Positions 40,474-49,763 of a stretch of 64,000 nt of DNA are shown piece by piece (within the stretch, counting starts at the first letter, position 1; each line of letters begins with the position of its first letter). The stretch lies in assembly GCF_019212185.1 (NCBI RefSeq), contig NZ_CP078138.1, positions 3,888,501 to 3,952,500 on the forward strand. Direction: 5' to 3'. Both the position numbers and the translations under genes were made by a program. The DNA comes from Pseudomonas fluorescens. GTDB taxonomy: Bacteria > Pseudomonadota > Gammaproteobacteria > Pseudomonadales > Pseudomonadaceae. The notes under the pieces were generated by a model. That model worked only from the letters and a program-made list of their open reading frames with translations, was not told where the DNA came from and did no database searches.

Positions 40474-41388
40474 ATGAATCGTAATGACCTGCGTCGTGTC
40501 GACCTGAACCTGTTGATCGTGTTTGAAACCCTGATGCATGAACGCAGCGTGACCCGCGCCGCGGAGAAGCTGTTTCTCGGTCAACCGGCCATCAGCGCGG
40601 CCCTCTCACGCCTGCGCAGCCTGTTCGACGACCCGCTGTTCGTGCGCACCGGACGCAGCATGGAACCGTCCGCCCGCGCCGTGGAAATCTTCGCCCTGCT
40701 GTCCCCGGCCCTCGACTCGATTTCCACTGCGGTCAGCCGCGCCGCCGAATTCGACCCGGCCACCAGCACCTCGGTGTTTCGCATCGGCCTGTCCGACGAC
40801 GTCGAATTCGCCCTGCTGCCGATGCTGCTCAAGCGCCTGCGCGCCGAATCGCCGGGCATTGTGCTGGTGGTGCGCCGGGTCAATTACATCCTGATGCCAG
40901 GCCTGCTGGCCTCCGGCGAAATCTCCATCGGCGTCAGTTACACCACCGACCTGCCGGCCAACGCCAAGCGCAAGGTGCTGCGCCGCAGCCAGCCCAAACT
41001 GCTGCGCGCCGACACCGTCCCCGGCCCCCTGAGCCTGGACGACTACTGCGCCCGCCCCCACGCCTTGGTGTCGTTCGCCGGCGACCTCAGTGGCTTCATC
41101 GATGAAGAGCTGGAAAAACTCGGGCGCAAACGCCACGTGGTACTGGCCGTCCCACAGTTCAACGGCCTGAGCACCCTGCTCGCCGGCACCGACATCGTCG
41201 CCACCGTCCCCGACTACACCGCCGAAGCCCTCACCGCCGCCGGCGGCGTACGTGCCGAGGATCCGCCGCTGCCGACCCGTAGCTTTGAGCTGCATATGGC
41301 GTGGCGGGGGTCGCAGGATAATGATCCGGGGGAGAGATGGTTGAGGTCGCGGATTCAGATGTTTTTTGGGGATCCAGATAGCCTCTAA
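40474..41388 (+). CDS. LysR-family transcriptional regulator
   Basis: This 304-residue regulator has an N-terminal helix-turn-helix (residues ~7-65, LNLLIVFETLMHERSVTRAA...QPAISAALSRLR) and a C-terminal ligand-binding domain. The ATG at 40474 follows AGGA, and the longer frame from 40411 includes promoter sequence. It is divergent from the oxidoreductase gene with a 267-nt gap, the common layout for a LysR protein and its target. Ligand unknown. Confidence 0.9.
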   Translation: MNRNDLRRVDLNLLIVFETLMHERSVTRAAEKLFLGQPAISAALSRLRSLFDDPLFVRTGRSMEPSARAVEIFALLSPALDSISTAVSRAAEFDPATSTSVFRIGLSDDVEFALLPMLLKRLRAESPGIVLVVRRVNYILMPGLLASGEISIGVSYTTDLPANAKRKVLRRSQPKLLRADTVPGPLSLDDYCARPHALVSFAGDLSGFIDEELEKLGRKRHVVLAVPQFNGLSTLLAGTDIVATVPDYTAEALTAAGGVRAEDPPLPTRSFELHMAWRGSQDNDPGERWLRSRIQMFFGDPDSL

Positions 41389-41403
41389 CCAAACACAACC
41401 GCA

Positions 41404-42192
41404 TCAATCAGTCAAAAACTCCCCTTTGAACCCCAGGTTCCAAGACGCGCGCAATGCCGCCGTCTTCAATGCGCGCACCTGATCCGGATGGATGTCTCTG
41501 GATATGTACTGCACCGTCGCCACAAGTGCGAGGGTGCCAATCAGTTCGGCGTTGATCCCCAGAATTGGCGCTGCCAGCGCCGACACCCCCAGCGTCTCCT
41601 CTTCTATCGCGGCTGCCCAGCCCTGGCGGCGCGCCTCGCTGACCTGATGCTGCAGCACCTTGGGGTCCGTGACGGTGTGCAAGGTGATGGCCGCCAATCC
41701 CGCCGTCATGACCTGCTCGACATTCAATTGTCGGGAGAACGCCAGTGCGACCTTGCCCTGGGCATTGCAGTGCAACTGCAATTCGGTGCCGGTGCGTACG
41801 CCGATCTCCAGAGATGACTTGCCCAGTTGCGTGTCGACCACTACAAGGCGGCGCCCTTGCAGTGCCGACAGCACCACCGTCAGGCCCAATTCTTCACGCA
41901 AGTCGCGAATGGCGTCGGTCGAGGCGCTGAGCAGGTCGATACCACTGGCTGCCACGCGTCCCAGCACAAACGCCTGGATCCCCAGGCGATAGCGCGATGT
42001 CTGTGGGTTCTGGCTCAGGTAGCCGCGCTCGACCAGGGTTTTCAGGTGGCGGAATACCGAGCCCTTGGTGGTATTCAATTGGGCCGCCAGCTCGCTGACA
42101 CCGATTTCGCCGTCGGCACCGGCCACGCGTTCCAGCACATCGAACGCCAGTTGCACCGACCTGACGCCGCCCTTCCCGGTTTCTTCACTCAT
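41404..42192 (-). CDS. IclR-family regulator (upstream of the aminotransferase operon)
   Basis: This 262-residue regulator has a winged helix (residues ~10-70, VSELAAQLNTTKGSVFRHL) and a C-terminal IclR effector domain. It is convergent with LysR (15 nt apart) and divergent from the aminotransferase-ABC operon across 318 nt. That gap contains GTTTCG-N4-CGAAAC and direct GCGAAACAG repeats, likely its binding sites. The start at 42192 is chosen for GGGAG, and an in-frame ATG at 42228 is a weaker choice. Confidence 0.88.
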   Translation of the reverse strand: MSEETGKGGVRSVQLAFDVLERVAGADGEIGVSELAAQLNTTKGSVFRHLKTLVERGYLSQNPQTSRYRLGIQAFVLGRVAASGIDLLSASTDAIRDLREELGLTVVLSALQGRRLVVVDTQLGKSSLEIGVRTGTELQLHCNAQGKVALAFSRQLNVEQVMTAGLAAITLHTVTDPKVLQHQVSEARRQGWAAAIEEETLGVSALAAPILGINAELIGTLALVATVQYISRDIHPDQVRALKTAALRASWNLGFKGEFLTD

Positions 42193-42384
42193 CGTCTTGG
42201 GTCTCCCTTTCGTGCGCGCCGTTCGCACAGGCGAAACAACTCGATGGCGCGAATATCGCTCAAGCGTGAGCCACTGACAAGTGACGACCGTCCAGCGCGC
42301 TGAGCGCCCAGCAACGCTCTGAACAGCAAACCTGTTGATTCAAAAAGGAAAATTATCCCAGGTATAAAAACAACGCCCTCCTTG

Positions 42385-42422
42385 GTTTCGTGTGCGAAAC
42401 AGTTTTTCTACCAGCGAAACAG
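42385..42422. promoter_or_regulatory. Candidate IclR operator of the aminotransferase operon
   Basis: A GTTTCG (42385-42390)-N4-CGAAAC (42395-42400) palindrome overlaps two direct GCGAAACAG repeats (42394-42402 and 42414-42422) spaced exactly 20 nt. It lies 89-126 nt before the aminotransferase start, and the rest of the 318-nt gap has no other clear feature. Confidence 0.5.
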
Positions 42423-42510
42423 AAAACATTTGACGAGCATCCCGATAGCTCGTAAAAATGAAACTACGTCCCGCATACGCTTACGAGTTAACCCTAGAGG
42501 AAGTACGCCC

Positions 42511-43881
42511 ATGAATGCCCAAGGCTCGGCACTGGCCCAGCGTGATATCGCCTACCACCTTCATCCCCAGACCAACCTGCGGCTGCATGAGCAGGTCGGC
42601 CCGTTGGTGATCGAGCGTGGCGAAGGCATCTACGTGTTTGACGAAAACGGCCAGCGCTATATCGAGGGCATGTCCGGGCTGTGGTGCGCCACCCTGGGTT
42701 TCAGCCAGCCACGCCTGGCCGATGCCGCCCATGCGCAGATGCTCAAGCTGCCCTATCAGCAGACCTTCGCCCACCGCAGCCACGGTCCGGCCGCCGACCT
42801 TGCCGCCGAGTTGATTGCCCATGCCCCGGCGGGGCTGGAGAAGGTGGTGTTCCAGAGCTCCGGCTCCGAGGCCGTCGATACCGCGATCAAGTTCGTGCGC
42901 TATTACCACACCGCGATCGGCAAGCCGGGCAAGCATCGGCTGATCGCTCGCCAGCGCAGCTACCACGGCACCACCCTTGCCGCTGCCAGCCTCACCGGGT
43001 TGCCGAACATGCATAAAGGCTGGGGCGAGCCGCTGGCGGATGTGATCCACGTGCGCTGCCCGCACCTGTACCGCCAGGGCGAGCCTGGGGAGACCGAAGA
43101 AGCCTTCGCCACACGCCTGGCCGAGGAGCTTGAGCAAACCATCCTGCAAGCAGGCCCCGAGACCATCGGCGCGTTCTTCGCCGAACCGATCATGGGCACC
43201 GGCGGCGTGATCGTGCCGCCGACCGGGTACTTCGCCAAAGTTCAGGCGGTACTGCGCAAGTACGAGATCCTGATGATCGCCGACGAAGTCATCTGCGGGT
43301 TTGGACGTACCGGCCATTACTGGGGTAGCGAGGCGGTGGGCATCGAGCCCGATATGCTCACCTGCGCCAAAGGCCTGTCGGCTGCGTTTCAACCGATCTC
43401 CGCCCTGCTGGTCAGCGACCGCATCTACCAGGTCATTGCCGACCAGAGCCAGGCCCTCGGCGGCCTCGGCCACGGCTACACCTACGGCGGCCACCCGGTG
43501 GCGGCGGCCGTGGCGCTGGAAACCCTGCGCCTTTACGACGAACTGGACATCGTCGCCCATGTGCGCGAAGTGGCTCCGGCGTTCCAGGCCGGCCTGCGCG
43601 CGCTGGCTGATCATCCGCTGGTGGGTGAGGTACGCGGCATCGGCCTGATGGCAGCCCTGGAATTCGTTGCCGACAAGCACAGCCGCGAGCCGTTCGCCGC
43701 TGAACTGAAGATCGCCCAGCAGGTCAGCACGGTGCTGCAACGCAACGGCATCCTGCTGCGCGCCCTGGGAGACACCCTGGTCTTGGCGCCGCCGCTGATC
43801 GTCGATGCCGACCAGATCCAGACTATTCTCAAGGCTGTGGCCCAGGCACTGGATGAAGTCCATGCAGGTGTGCGGCCATGA
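42511..43881 (+). CDS. Class III aminotransferase (polyamine/taurine:pyruvate type)
   Basis: This 456-residue class III aminotransferase has the PLP lysine in LTCAKGLSAAFQPISA, the upstream IADEVICGFGRTG motif and the GSEAVDTAIKF phosphate-binding loop. Length and motifs resemble putrescine-pyruvate (SpuC) and taurine-pyruvate enzymes. AGAGGAA precedes the ATG at 42511. The next gene begins 4 nt inside its end, so it belongs to a transporter operon whose substrate is probably also its amino donor. It is a candidate for oxidising an imported diamine or amino alcohol. Confidence 0.88.
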   Translation: MNAQGSALAQRDIAYHLHPQTNLRLHEQVGPLVIERGEGIYVFDENGQRYIEGMSGLWCATLGFSQPRLADAAHAQMLKLPYQQTFAHRSHGPAADLAAELIAHAPAGLEKVVFQSSGSEAVDTAIKFVRYYHTAIGKPGKHRLIARQRSYHGTTLAAASLTGLPNMHKGWGEPLADVIHVRCPHLYRQGEPGETEEAFATRLAEELEQTILQAGPETIGAFFAEPIMGTGGVIVPPTGYFAKVQAVLRKYEILMIADEVICGFGRTGHYWGSEAVGIEPDMLTCAKGLSAAFQPISALLVSDRIYQVIADQSQALGGLGHGYTYGGHPVAAAVALETLRLYDELDIVAHVREVAPAFQAGLRALADHPLVGEVRGIGLMAALEFVADKHSREPFAAELKIAQQVSTVLQRNGILLRALGDTLVLAPPLIVDADQIQTILKAVAQALDEVHAGVRP

Positions 43882-45032
43882 TCGCCCAGTCCTTGCGCCC
43901 ACAGCCCGAGGTCGCCATGCCGCTACCGCAGGACCCTATTGCCGCCCCGGCCAGCGCCTCGACCGTGGTGCGTTTCGACGGCGTGTACAAGACCTACGAC
44001 GAACGCAGCTGGGTGGTCGACAACCTCGACCTGGACATTCGCCAGGGCGAGTTCCTGTCCCTGCTTGGCCCCAGCGGGTCGGGCAAGACCACCACGCTGA
44101 TGATGCTGGCCGGTTTCGACGCCCCGGATCGTGGGCGCATCCTCATGGATGGCCAGGACATCAGCGCCCTGCCCGCCTACAAGCGCGACATGGGCGTGGT
44201 GTTCCAGAGCTACGCGCTGTTCCCGCACATGAGCGTGGCGCAGAACGTGGCGTTCCCGCTAAACCTGCGTAAGGTACCGGCCGCCGAGGCCCGCACTCGG
44301 GTCAGTGAAGCACTGGCCCTGGCGCGTCTTGAGGGTTTCGAGGACCGTCGCCCCGGGCAGTTGTCCGGCGGCCAGCAGCAACGGGTCGCGCTGGCTCGGG
44401 CGCTGGTCTATCGCCCACGCATCCTGTTGATGGACGAACCTCTCGGCGCGCTCGACAAGGCGTTGCGCGAACACATGCAACTGGAACTCAAGGCCATCCA
44501 CCAACAGTTGGGCATCACCTTCGTCTACGTCACCCACGACCAGGACGAAGCGATGACCATGTCCGACCGGGTGGCGGTGTTCAACGACGGCAAAATCGCC
44601 CAGATCAACGCGCCGCACCTGCTCTACACGCGGCCCTCGAGCCGCTTTGTGGCCAACTTCCTGGGCGAGACCAACCTGCTCGACAGCACGGTCATCGCCC
44701 GAACCGCCAGCCACGCCCAAGTGCGCCTGGATGAAGACGGCAGCACCCATGAAGCCTGCTGCGCCGATGCCAGCCTGGCCCCAGGCGATCGCGCGGCGCT
44801 GGCGATTCGTCCGGAAAACCTGCGCCTGGCCGCACCTGGCGAGCCCTCGATCAACGTGCAAGTGATCGACAGCATTTTCCACGGTGCCCACAGCCGCATA
44901 CGTCTGCGCATGGCCCGAGGTGCGCAACTGTCGATGACCTGCAACCCAGCCAGTCTCGGACGCGCTGCCCCGCAGCCTGGTGAAACCCTGGCCCTGGCAG
45001 TGCCGGCGGAACAGGCCATGGTGCTGCGCTGA
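43878..45032 (+). CDS. Polyamine-type ABC transporter ATPase (PotA-like)
   Basis: This 384-residue ATPase has Walker A GPSGSGKT (64-71), signature LSGGQQQRVALARAL, Walker B ILLMDEP and a C-terminal TOBE domain. The family drives uptake of spermidine, putrescine and related amines. It starts in a 4-nt overlap with the aminotransferase. A later in-frame Met (residue 14) is an alternative start. Confidence 0.92.
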   Translation: MIAQSLRPQPEVAMPLPQDPIAAPASASTVVRFDGVYKTYDERSWVVDNLDLDIRQGEFLSLLGPSGSGKTTTLMMLAGFDAPDRGRILMDGQDISALPAYKRDMGVVFQSYALFPHMSVAQNVAFPLNLRKVPAAEARTRVSEALALARLEGFEDRRPGQLSGGQQQRVALARALVYRPRILLMDEPLGALDKALREHMQLELKAIHQQLGITFVYVTHDQDEAMTMSDRVAVFNDGKIAQINAPHLLYTRPSSRFVANFLGETNLLDSTVIARTASHAQVRLDEDGSTHEACCADASLAPGDRAALAIRPENLRLAAPGEPSINVQVIDSIFHGAHSRIRLRMARGAQLSMTCNPASLGRAAPQPGETLALAVPAEQAMVLR

Positions 45033-45124
45033 CGTATTGCACGACCACACAACAACAAATAACGCATCGGCTCGACCTGCATCACTGCCAACCAATTCCA
45101 ATTCCAAAGGCTGGGAGTCACACC

Positions 45125-46168
45125 ATGATCAATCGTCACCGCTTCAGCACCCTCACCCTCTGCGGGCTCGCCCTGCTCGCCAGCGGCGCCCAGGCCCGCG
45201 ACCTGACCGTTGCCTCCTGGGGCGGTGCCTATCAGGACGTGCAACGGGACATCTTCTTCAAGCCGTACACCCAGGCCAGCGGCAATAAAGTCGTCGACGA
45301 CAGTTGGGAAGGCGGCATCGGACTGCTGCGCACCCGTGCCGAAAGCGACGACGGCGGCTGGGACCTGGTGCAGGTCGAAGGCGAAGACCTGGCACTGGGC
45401 TGTGGCGAAGGCTTGTTCGTGCCACTGGACGTTTCCCGCATCGGCGGCAAGGCCAACTATATCCCCGGCGCCACCAGCACATGCGGCATCGGTAATGCGG
45501 TCTACAACTTCGTCATCGGTTACGACACCAGCAAACTCAAGCGTGCGCCGACCGGCTGGAGCGACTTCTTCGACACCGCCACCTTCCCCGGCAAACGTGC
45601 TCTGCGCCAGGGCCCCAAAGGCAATCTGGAAGCGGCCCTGATGGCCGACGGCGTGGCCCCGGCCGACGTCTACAAGACCCTCGGCACGCCCGGCGGTGTC
45701 GAGCGTGCCTTCCACAAACTCGACAGCATCAAGGGCCAGTTACTGTTCTGGAAGGCCGGCGGTCAGCCGATGCAACTTCTGGCATCCGGCGAGGTGGCGA
45801 TGACGACCTCCTACAACGGCCGGGTGACCAATGCCATCCGCCAGGACCACAAGCCGTTCGGGCTGGTGTGGAACCAGTCGCTGCAAACGATGGACAGCTG
45901 GGCAATCCTCGCCAACTCGCCCAACGTGGACAAGGCCTACGGCCTGCTCAAGGTGATGGGGGACGGCGAGAACCAGAAGCGTTGGCCAGCCCTGCAACCC
46001 ACTGGCATCACCTCGCTCAAGGGCATCGCCGACACCGACCCGGCGGTAATGGTCGACTCGCCCAGTGCGCCACAGAACAGCGCCAACGTGCTGGTGCTGG
46101 ATGACCATTTCTGGGTCGACCGCATCGATGAACTGAATGCCAAATGGACCGCCTGGGCGGCCAAGTGA
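45125..46168 (+). CDS. ABC transporter periplasmic binding protein (PotD-like)
   Basis: This 347-residue secreted binding protein (signal peptide ending GAQARD) begins DLTVASWGGAYQDVQRD, the usual start of the polyamine/opine binding group. Segments ALRQGPKGNLEAALMADGV and LGTPGGVERAF are typical. It lies 92 nt after the ATPase, and GGGAG precedes the ATG. The ligand was not determinable: polyamine, betaine-like or amino acid derivative. Confidence 0.9.
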   Translation: MINRHRFSTLTLCGLALLASGAQARDLTVASWGGAYQDVQRDIFFKPYTQASGNKVVDDSWEGGIGLLRTRAESDDGGWDLVQVEGEDLALGCGEGLFVPLDVSRIGGKANYIPGATSTCGIGNAVYNFVIGYDTSKLKRAPTGWSDFFDTATFPGKRALRQGPKGNLEAALMADGVAPADVYKTLGTPGGVERAFHKLDSIKGQLLFWKAGGQPMQLLASGEVAMTTSYNGRVTNAIRQDHKPFGLVWNQSLQTMDSWAILANSPNVDKAYGLLKVMGDGENQKRWPALQPTGITSLKGIADTDPAVMVDSPSAPQNSANVLVLDDHFWVDRIDELNAKWTAWAAK

Positions 46169-46183
46169 GCCGGGGGAAATCAC

Positions 46184-47401
46184 ATGAGTGCTCTCGCCTT
46201 CGACAACGCCATCCCGGTGGTGGCGCGCAAGGATCGCGCCGCGCTGTGGCGGGCCTATGGCCTGCTGGCTCCGTTGGTGCTGTTCCTGCTGCTGACCTTC
46301 GTCGGCCCCATCGGCACGCTGTTGTGGCGCGCCGTGGCCGATCCGGAACTGACTGAAGCGTTGCCCGCCACGGCCCTGGCGGTTGCCAACTGGGACGGCA
46401 CCTCGGCGCCGGACGAACGCCTGTTCGCGCCACTGGTGAAGGACCTGCGCCAGGTGCAACCGCGAGAGCTCGCGGCAGCAGCACGACGTCTGGCGTATGA
46501 GGCACCGGCACTGCGTGCCCTGTTGACCGCCGCGCGCCGTGAAGCGGCGCAACTGGACGGCACGGCGGCCTCGCTGCAGGCCCTCGATCCGCGCTGGCTG
46601 GACAACGCGACGTGGCAGACTTTCAAGCGCGCCACGGGGCCGGTCGGCAGCTATCACCTGCTGTCAGCGGTGGATCTGAAGCACGACTACCGCGATGGTT
46701 TGGTGGCCAAAGAGGAAACCGGGCTGTACCGGGCCATTCTCGGGCGCACCTTCGGCATTGCGGCAATCACCACGCTGGTCTGTGTGCTGCTGGCGTTCCC
46801 ACTGTGCGCCTTCCTCGACAAGCGTACGCCGCGCACCCGCAACGCCTTGCTGCTGTTGATCCTGCTGCCGTTCTGGACCTCGATTCTGGTGCGTACCACT
46901 GCCTGGATGGTGTTGTTGCAGGACCAGGGCCTGGTCAACGCCTGGCTGCTGCGCCTGGGCCTGGTCGACAGCCCCTTGCACCTGCTCTACAACCGCTTCG
47001 GGGTGATCCTGGCGCTGGTCCACGTGATGCTGCCGTTCATGGTCTTCCCGCTGCTGGCGGCCATGGCCGGCTGTAACCGTTTGCTGGTGCAGGCGGCCTA
47101 TTCCATGGGCGCGCGGCCATTGCGAGTGTTCTTCCAGGTCTACCTGCCGCAAGTGCTGCCAGGCCTGGCAGCCGGCGCGCTGATGGTGTTCATCGTCACC
47201 CTGGGCTTCTACATCACCCCCGCGCTGCTGGGCGGACCTGCCGACCAGATGATCAGCTTCTACATCGCGCAATTCACCACCGGCACCCTCAACTGGGGCC
47301 TGGCGTCAGCCCTCGGACTGATTTTGTTGGTAGCCACCACCCTGCTTTATCTGGTCCAGGCGCACCTGGCTCGGCGCGGCCACGAAGGAGCAAAACGATG
47401 A
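46184..47401 (+). CDS. ABC transporter permease (PotB-like) with large inserted loop
   Basis: This 405-residue permease has the expected C-terminal helices and EAA-like loop (NRLLVQAAYSMGARPLRVFFQVYLPQVLPGL). It is about 100 residues longer than a typical PotB because of a hydrophilic stretch (~50-180, rich in Ala and Arg) after the first membrane helix. GGGGGA precedes the ATG. Such long forms occur in this subfamily, and what the insert does is unknown. Confidence 0.88.
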   Translation: MSALAFDNAIPVVARKDRAALWRAYGLLAPLVLFLLLTFVGPIGTLLWRAVADPELTEALPATALAVANWDGTSAPDERLFAPLVKDLRQVQPRELAAAARRLAYEAPALRALLTAARREAAQLDGTAASLQALDPRWLDNATWQTFKRATGPVGSYHLLSAVDLKHDYRDGLVAKEETGLYRAILGRTFGIAAITTLVCVLLAFPLCAFLDKRTPRTRNALLLLILLPFWTSILVRTTAWMVLLQDQGLVNAWLLRLGLVDSPLHLLYNRFGVILALVHVMLPFMVFPLLAAMAGCNRLLVQAAYSMGARPLRVFFQVYLPQVLPGLAAGALMVFIVTLGFYITPALLGGPADQMISFYIAQFTTGTLNWGLASALGLILLVATTLLYLVQAHLARRGHEGAKR

Positions 47402-48198
47402 TCCGCAATCCCAACCGCGGGCCACTGGCGTGGTTCGGCAATTTGAGCCTGTCGCTCAGTGGCGTGCTGGTGCTGGCGTTCCTGCTGCTGCCGATCCTGG
47501 TGGTCTTGCCGCTGTCGTTCAGCGACAACCGCTACATGTCGCTGCCGTTGGGCAGCTTCACCTTGCACTGGTACGAGCAGTTTTTCGGCTCCAGCCAATG
47601 GCTCGGCGCGCTGGCCAACAGCTTTGCCATCGCCCTGACCAGCACCGCCCTCGCGGTGTTGCTGGGGGGGCTGGCGGCGCTCGGCCTGCGTCACCCTTCG
47701 ATGCCTGGCAAGCGGGTGATCGAAGTGCTGCTGATCGCGCCGATGATCGTGCCGGCGGTGATCGTCGGGGTCGGCATGTACTTCGTGTTCTCCAGTGCAG
47801 GTCTGACCCGCAGCTACCTGGGCCTGGTGCTGGCGCACACGACCCTGGCGGTGCCCTTCGTCATCGTCAACGTCGGTGCTGCGCTCGGCGGCTTGAACCA
47901 GCGCCTGTTGTGGGCGGCCGCCAGCATGGGCGCGACACCCTGGGTCACGCTGCGCCAGGTGACCTTGCCGCTGATTTCGCCGGGGCTGGTCTCGGGCGCC
48001 CTGTTCGCCTTCGCCACCTCGCTGGACGAAGTGGTGGTGACGCTGTTCCTCGCCGGCCCCGACCAACGCACCCTGCCGCGGGAAATGTTCACCACCGCCC
48101 GCGAAGCCCTGAGCCCGGTGCTGCTGGCCGCCGCGACCATCATGGTGCTGTTCGCCACCTTGCTGCTATTGCTCTCGCGCTCTCTATCCCGCCGCTGA
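47398..48198 (+). CDS. ABC transporter permease (PotC-like)
   Basis: This 266-residue second permease has six helices and the EAA motif LLWAAASMGATPWVTLRQVTLPLISPG. It overlaps the previous permease by 4 nt (ATGA). With the ATPase and binding protein it forms a complete polyamine-type importer. A 10-bp hairpin follows its stop (48202-48223). Confidence 0.92.
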   Translation: MIRNPNRGPLAWFGNLSLSLSGVLVLAFLLLPILVVLPLSFSDNRYMSLPLGSFTLHWYEQFFGSSQWLGALANSFAIALTSTALAVLLGGLAALGLRHPSMPGKRVIEVLLIAPMIVPAVIVGVGMYFVFSSAGLTRSYLGLVLAHTTLAVPFVIVNVGAALGGLNQRLLWAAASMGATPWVTLRQVTLPLISPGLVSGALFAFATSLDEVVVTLFLAGPDQRTLPREMFTTAREALSPVLLAAATIMVLFATLLLLLSRSLSRR

Positions 48199-48201
48199 AC
48201 C

Positions 48202-48223
48202 TGGGGCAACGGCACGCCGTTGC
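48202..48223. terminator. Hairpin after the ABC operon
   Basis: A perfect 10-bp stem (48202-48211 and 48214-48223) with a 2-nt loop lies 4 nt past the permease stop. No T-run follows, so termination may be weak or Rho-dependent. Confidence 0.4.
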
Positions 48224-48286
48224 CCATTCATCCCGTCAATCCTTGACATCCACTCGGAGGGCTTCTTAATATCGCGACCACACAGA

Positions 48287-48307
48287 GAAACAGCGTTTCG
48301 CAGAAAA
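48287..48307. promoter_or_regulatory. GAAAC/GTTTC site before the MFS-deacetylase-porin genes
   Basis: GAAAC (48287-48291), GTTTCG (48295-48300) and GAAAA (48303-48307) lie about 100 nt before the MFS start. The elements match those before the aminotransferase and between the ALDH and cupin genes. Confidence 0.4.
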
Positions 48308-48406
48308 AAACAAAATAGCGAAGTCCCGTTTTACCGCTCACTGCCCAAAAAAAGCTTTTTTGCCTGCCTTGCATGCAGGCTGCCCGATAATTCCAGAGAG
48401 CCTCTG

Positions 48407-49738
48407 ATGAACCTCATTTCCCGCAACACCTTTGTCAGCGACCAGGATTGCTCGCTGTACAACCGCATCGCCTGGCGCATCTTGCCGTTCCTTTTCGTGC
48501 TCTACGTCGTGGCCTTCCTCGACCGCGTCAACGTCGGCTTCGCCAAATTGCAGATGGCCGCCGATGTGGGCCTGAGCGACATGGCCTTCGGTTTTGGCGC
48601 CGGGGTATTTTTCCTCGGCTACTGCCTGTTCGAGATCCCCAGCAACATGATGATGCAGCGTGTCGGCGCACGCTTGTGGATCGCCCGGATCATGGTGGTC
48701 TGGGGCATCATTTCGACCTCGATGATGTTCGTTTCCACCCCCACTTCGTTCTATATCCTGCGTTTCCTGCTCGGGGTGGCCGAAGCCGGTTTCTACCCTG
48801 GCATCGTGCTGTACCTGACGTACTGGCTGCCGTCCTATGCGCAATCCCAGGGCCTGGCCTGTCTGAGCCTGGGCGTGGGTTTTGCCGGCGTAATCGGCGG
48901 GCCGCTGTCGGGCTGGATCATGCAGACCTTTGCCGGCATGCACGGCCTGGCCGGCTGGCAATGGCTGTTTTTGCTCGAAGGCCTGCCGGCGGTGCTCCTC
49001 GGCATCGTGGTGTTCTTCTACCTCGATGACCGCCCCGGCAAGGTGCGCTGGCTGAGCGCCGCACAGAATGCCAAGGTGGTCGCCGACCTCGACCGCCAAC
49101 GTCGGGAGCACGAGCAGGCGGGTGCCACCCACACCTTGCGTAGCGCCTTCCGCCACCGTGCGTTGTGGTGCCTGGTGTTCGTCAATTTCGCCCTGTTGTG
49201 CGGCACCTACGGTGTGTCGTTCTGGCTGCCGCAGATTATCCGCAATCTGGGTGAGCAGACCCTGTTGGAGACCGGCCTGTTGTCGGCTGTGCCGTTCGCC
49301 GTGGGCTCGGTGTGCATGCTGCTTGTCGGCAAGCATTCGGACCGTACCCGCGAACGCCGTTGGCACGCCTCGTTGTCGATCCTCGCCGCGTGCCTGGGCC
49401 TGGCTCTCAGCGCGACTTTCCACAACCAGCCACTGTTGTGCCTCGCCAGCCTGTGCCTGGCGATGGCCGGCAGCCTCTCGGCATTCAACGTGCTGTGGGC
49501 GATCCCCGGCACGCTGCTGACCGGCGCCGCCACCGGAGTCGGTATCGCCCTGATGACCACTGTCGGCAACCTCGGCGGCTACGCCAGCCCGTTCATGATG
49601 GGCTGGATAAAGCAGTCCAGTGGTCACCTGGAATACGGCCTGTTTATCCTCGCCGCCCTGAACCTCGCCGCCGCGTTGGTGATGGCCCGGGTGCGCTCCC
49701 AGGCTGGGCCCGTGGCCGCTGTTGGCACCGCAGGCTGA
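48407..49738 (+). CDS. MFS transporter, anion:cation symporter family
   Basis: This 443-residue carrier has twelve membrane segments and the family signature AFLDRVNVGFAK early in helix 1-2, then GVAEAGFYPGIVLYLTYWLP. The family imports organic acids such as phthalate, hydroxyphenylacetate and sugar acids. It is closely similar along its length to the second MFS gene at 53171-54511. The deacetylase gene follows by 25 nt. Confidence 0.92.
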   Translation: MNLISRNTFVSDQDCSLYNRIAWRILPFLFVLYVVAFLDRVNVGFAKLQMAADVGLSDMAFGFGAGVFFLGYCLFEIPSNMMMQRVGARLWIARIMVVWGIISTSMMFVSTPTSFYILRFLLGVAEAGFYPGIVLYLTYWLPSYAQSQGLACLSLGVGFAGVIGGPLSGWIMQTFAGMHGLAGWQWLFLLEGLPAVLLGIVVFFYLDDRPGKVRWLSAAQNAKVVADLDRQRREHEQAGATHTLRSAFRHRALWCLVFVNFALLCGTYGVSFWLPQIIRNLGEQTLLETGLLSAVPFAVGSVCMLLVGKHSDRTRERRWHASLSILAACLGLALSATFHNQPLLCLASLCLAMAGSLSAFNVLWAIPGTLLTGAATGVGIALMTTVGNLGGYASPFMMGWIKQSSGHLEYGLFILAALNLAAALVMARVRSQAGPVAAVGTAG

Positions 49739-49763
49739 GCCTGCCCTGATACAAGGAATAGAA

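Noticed and set aside
42481..43902. 473-codon open frame antisense to the aminotransferase
   Set aside because: It is a shadow of a gene with intact PLP motifs.
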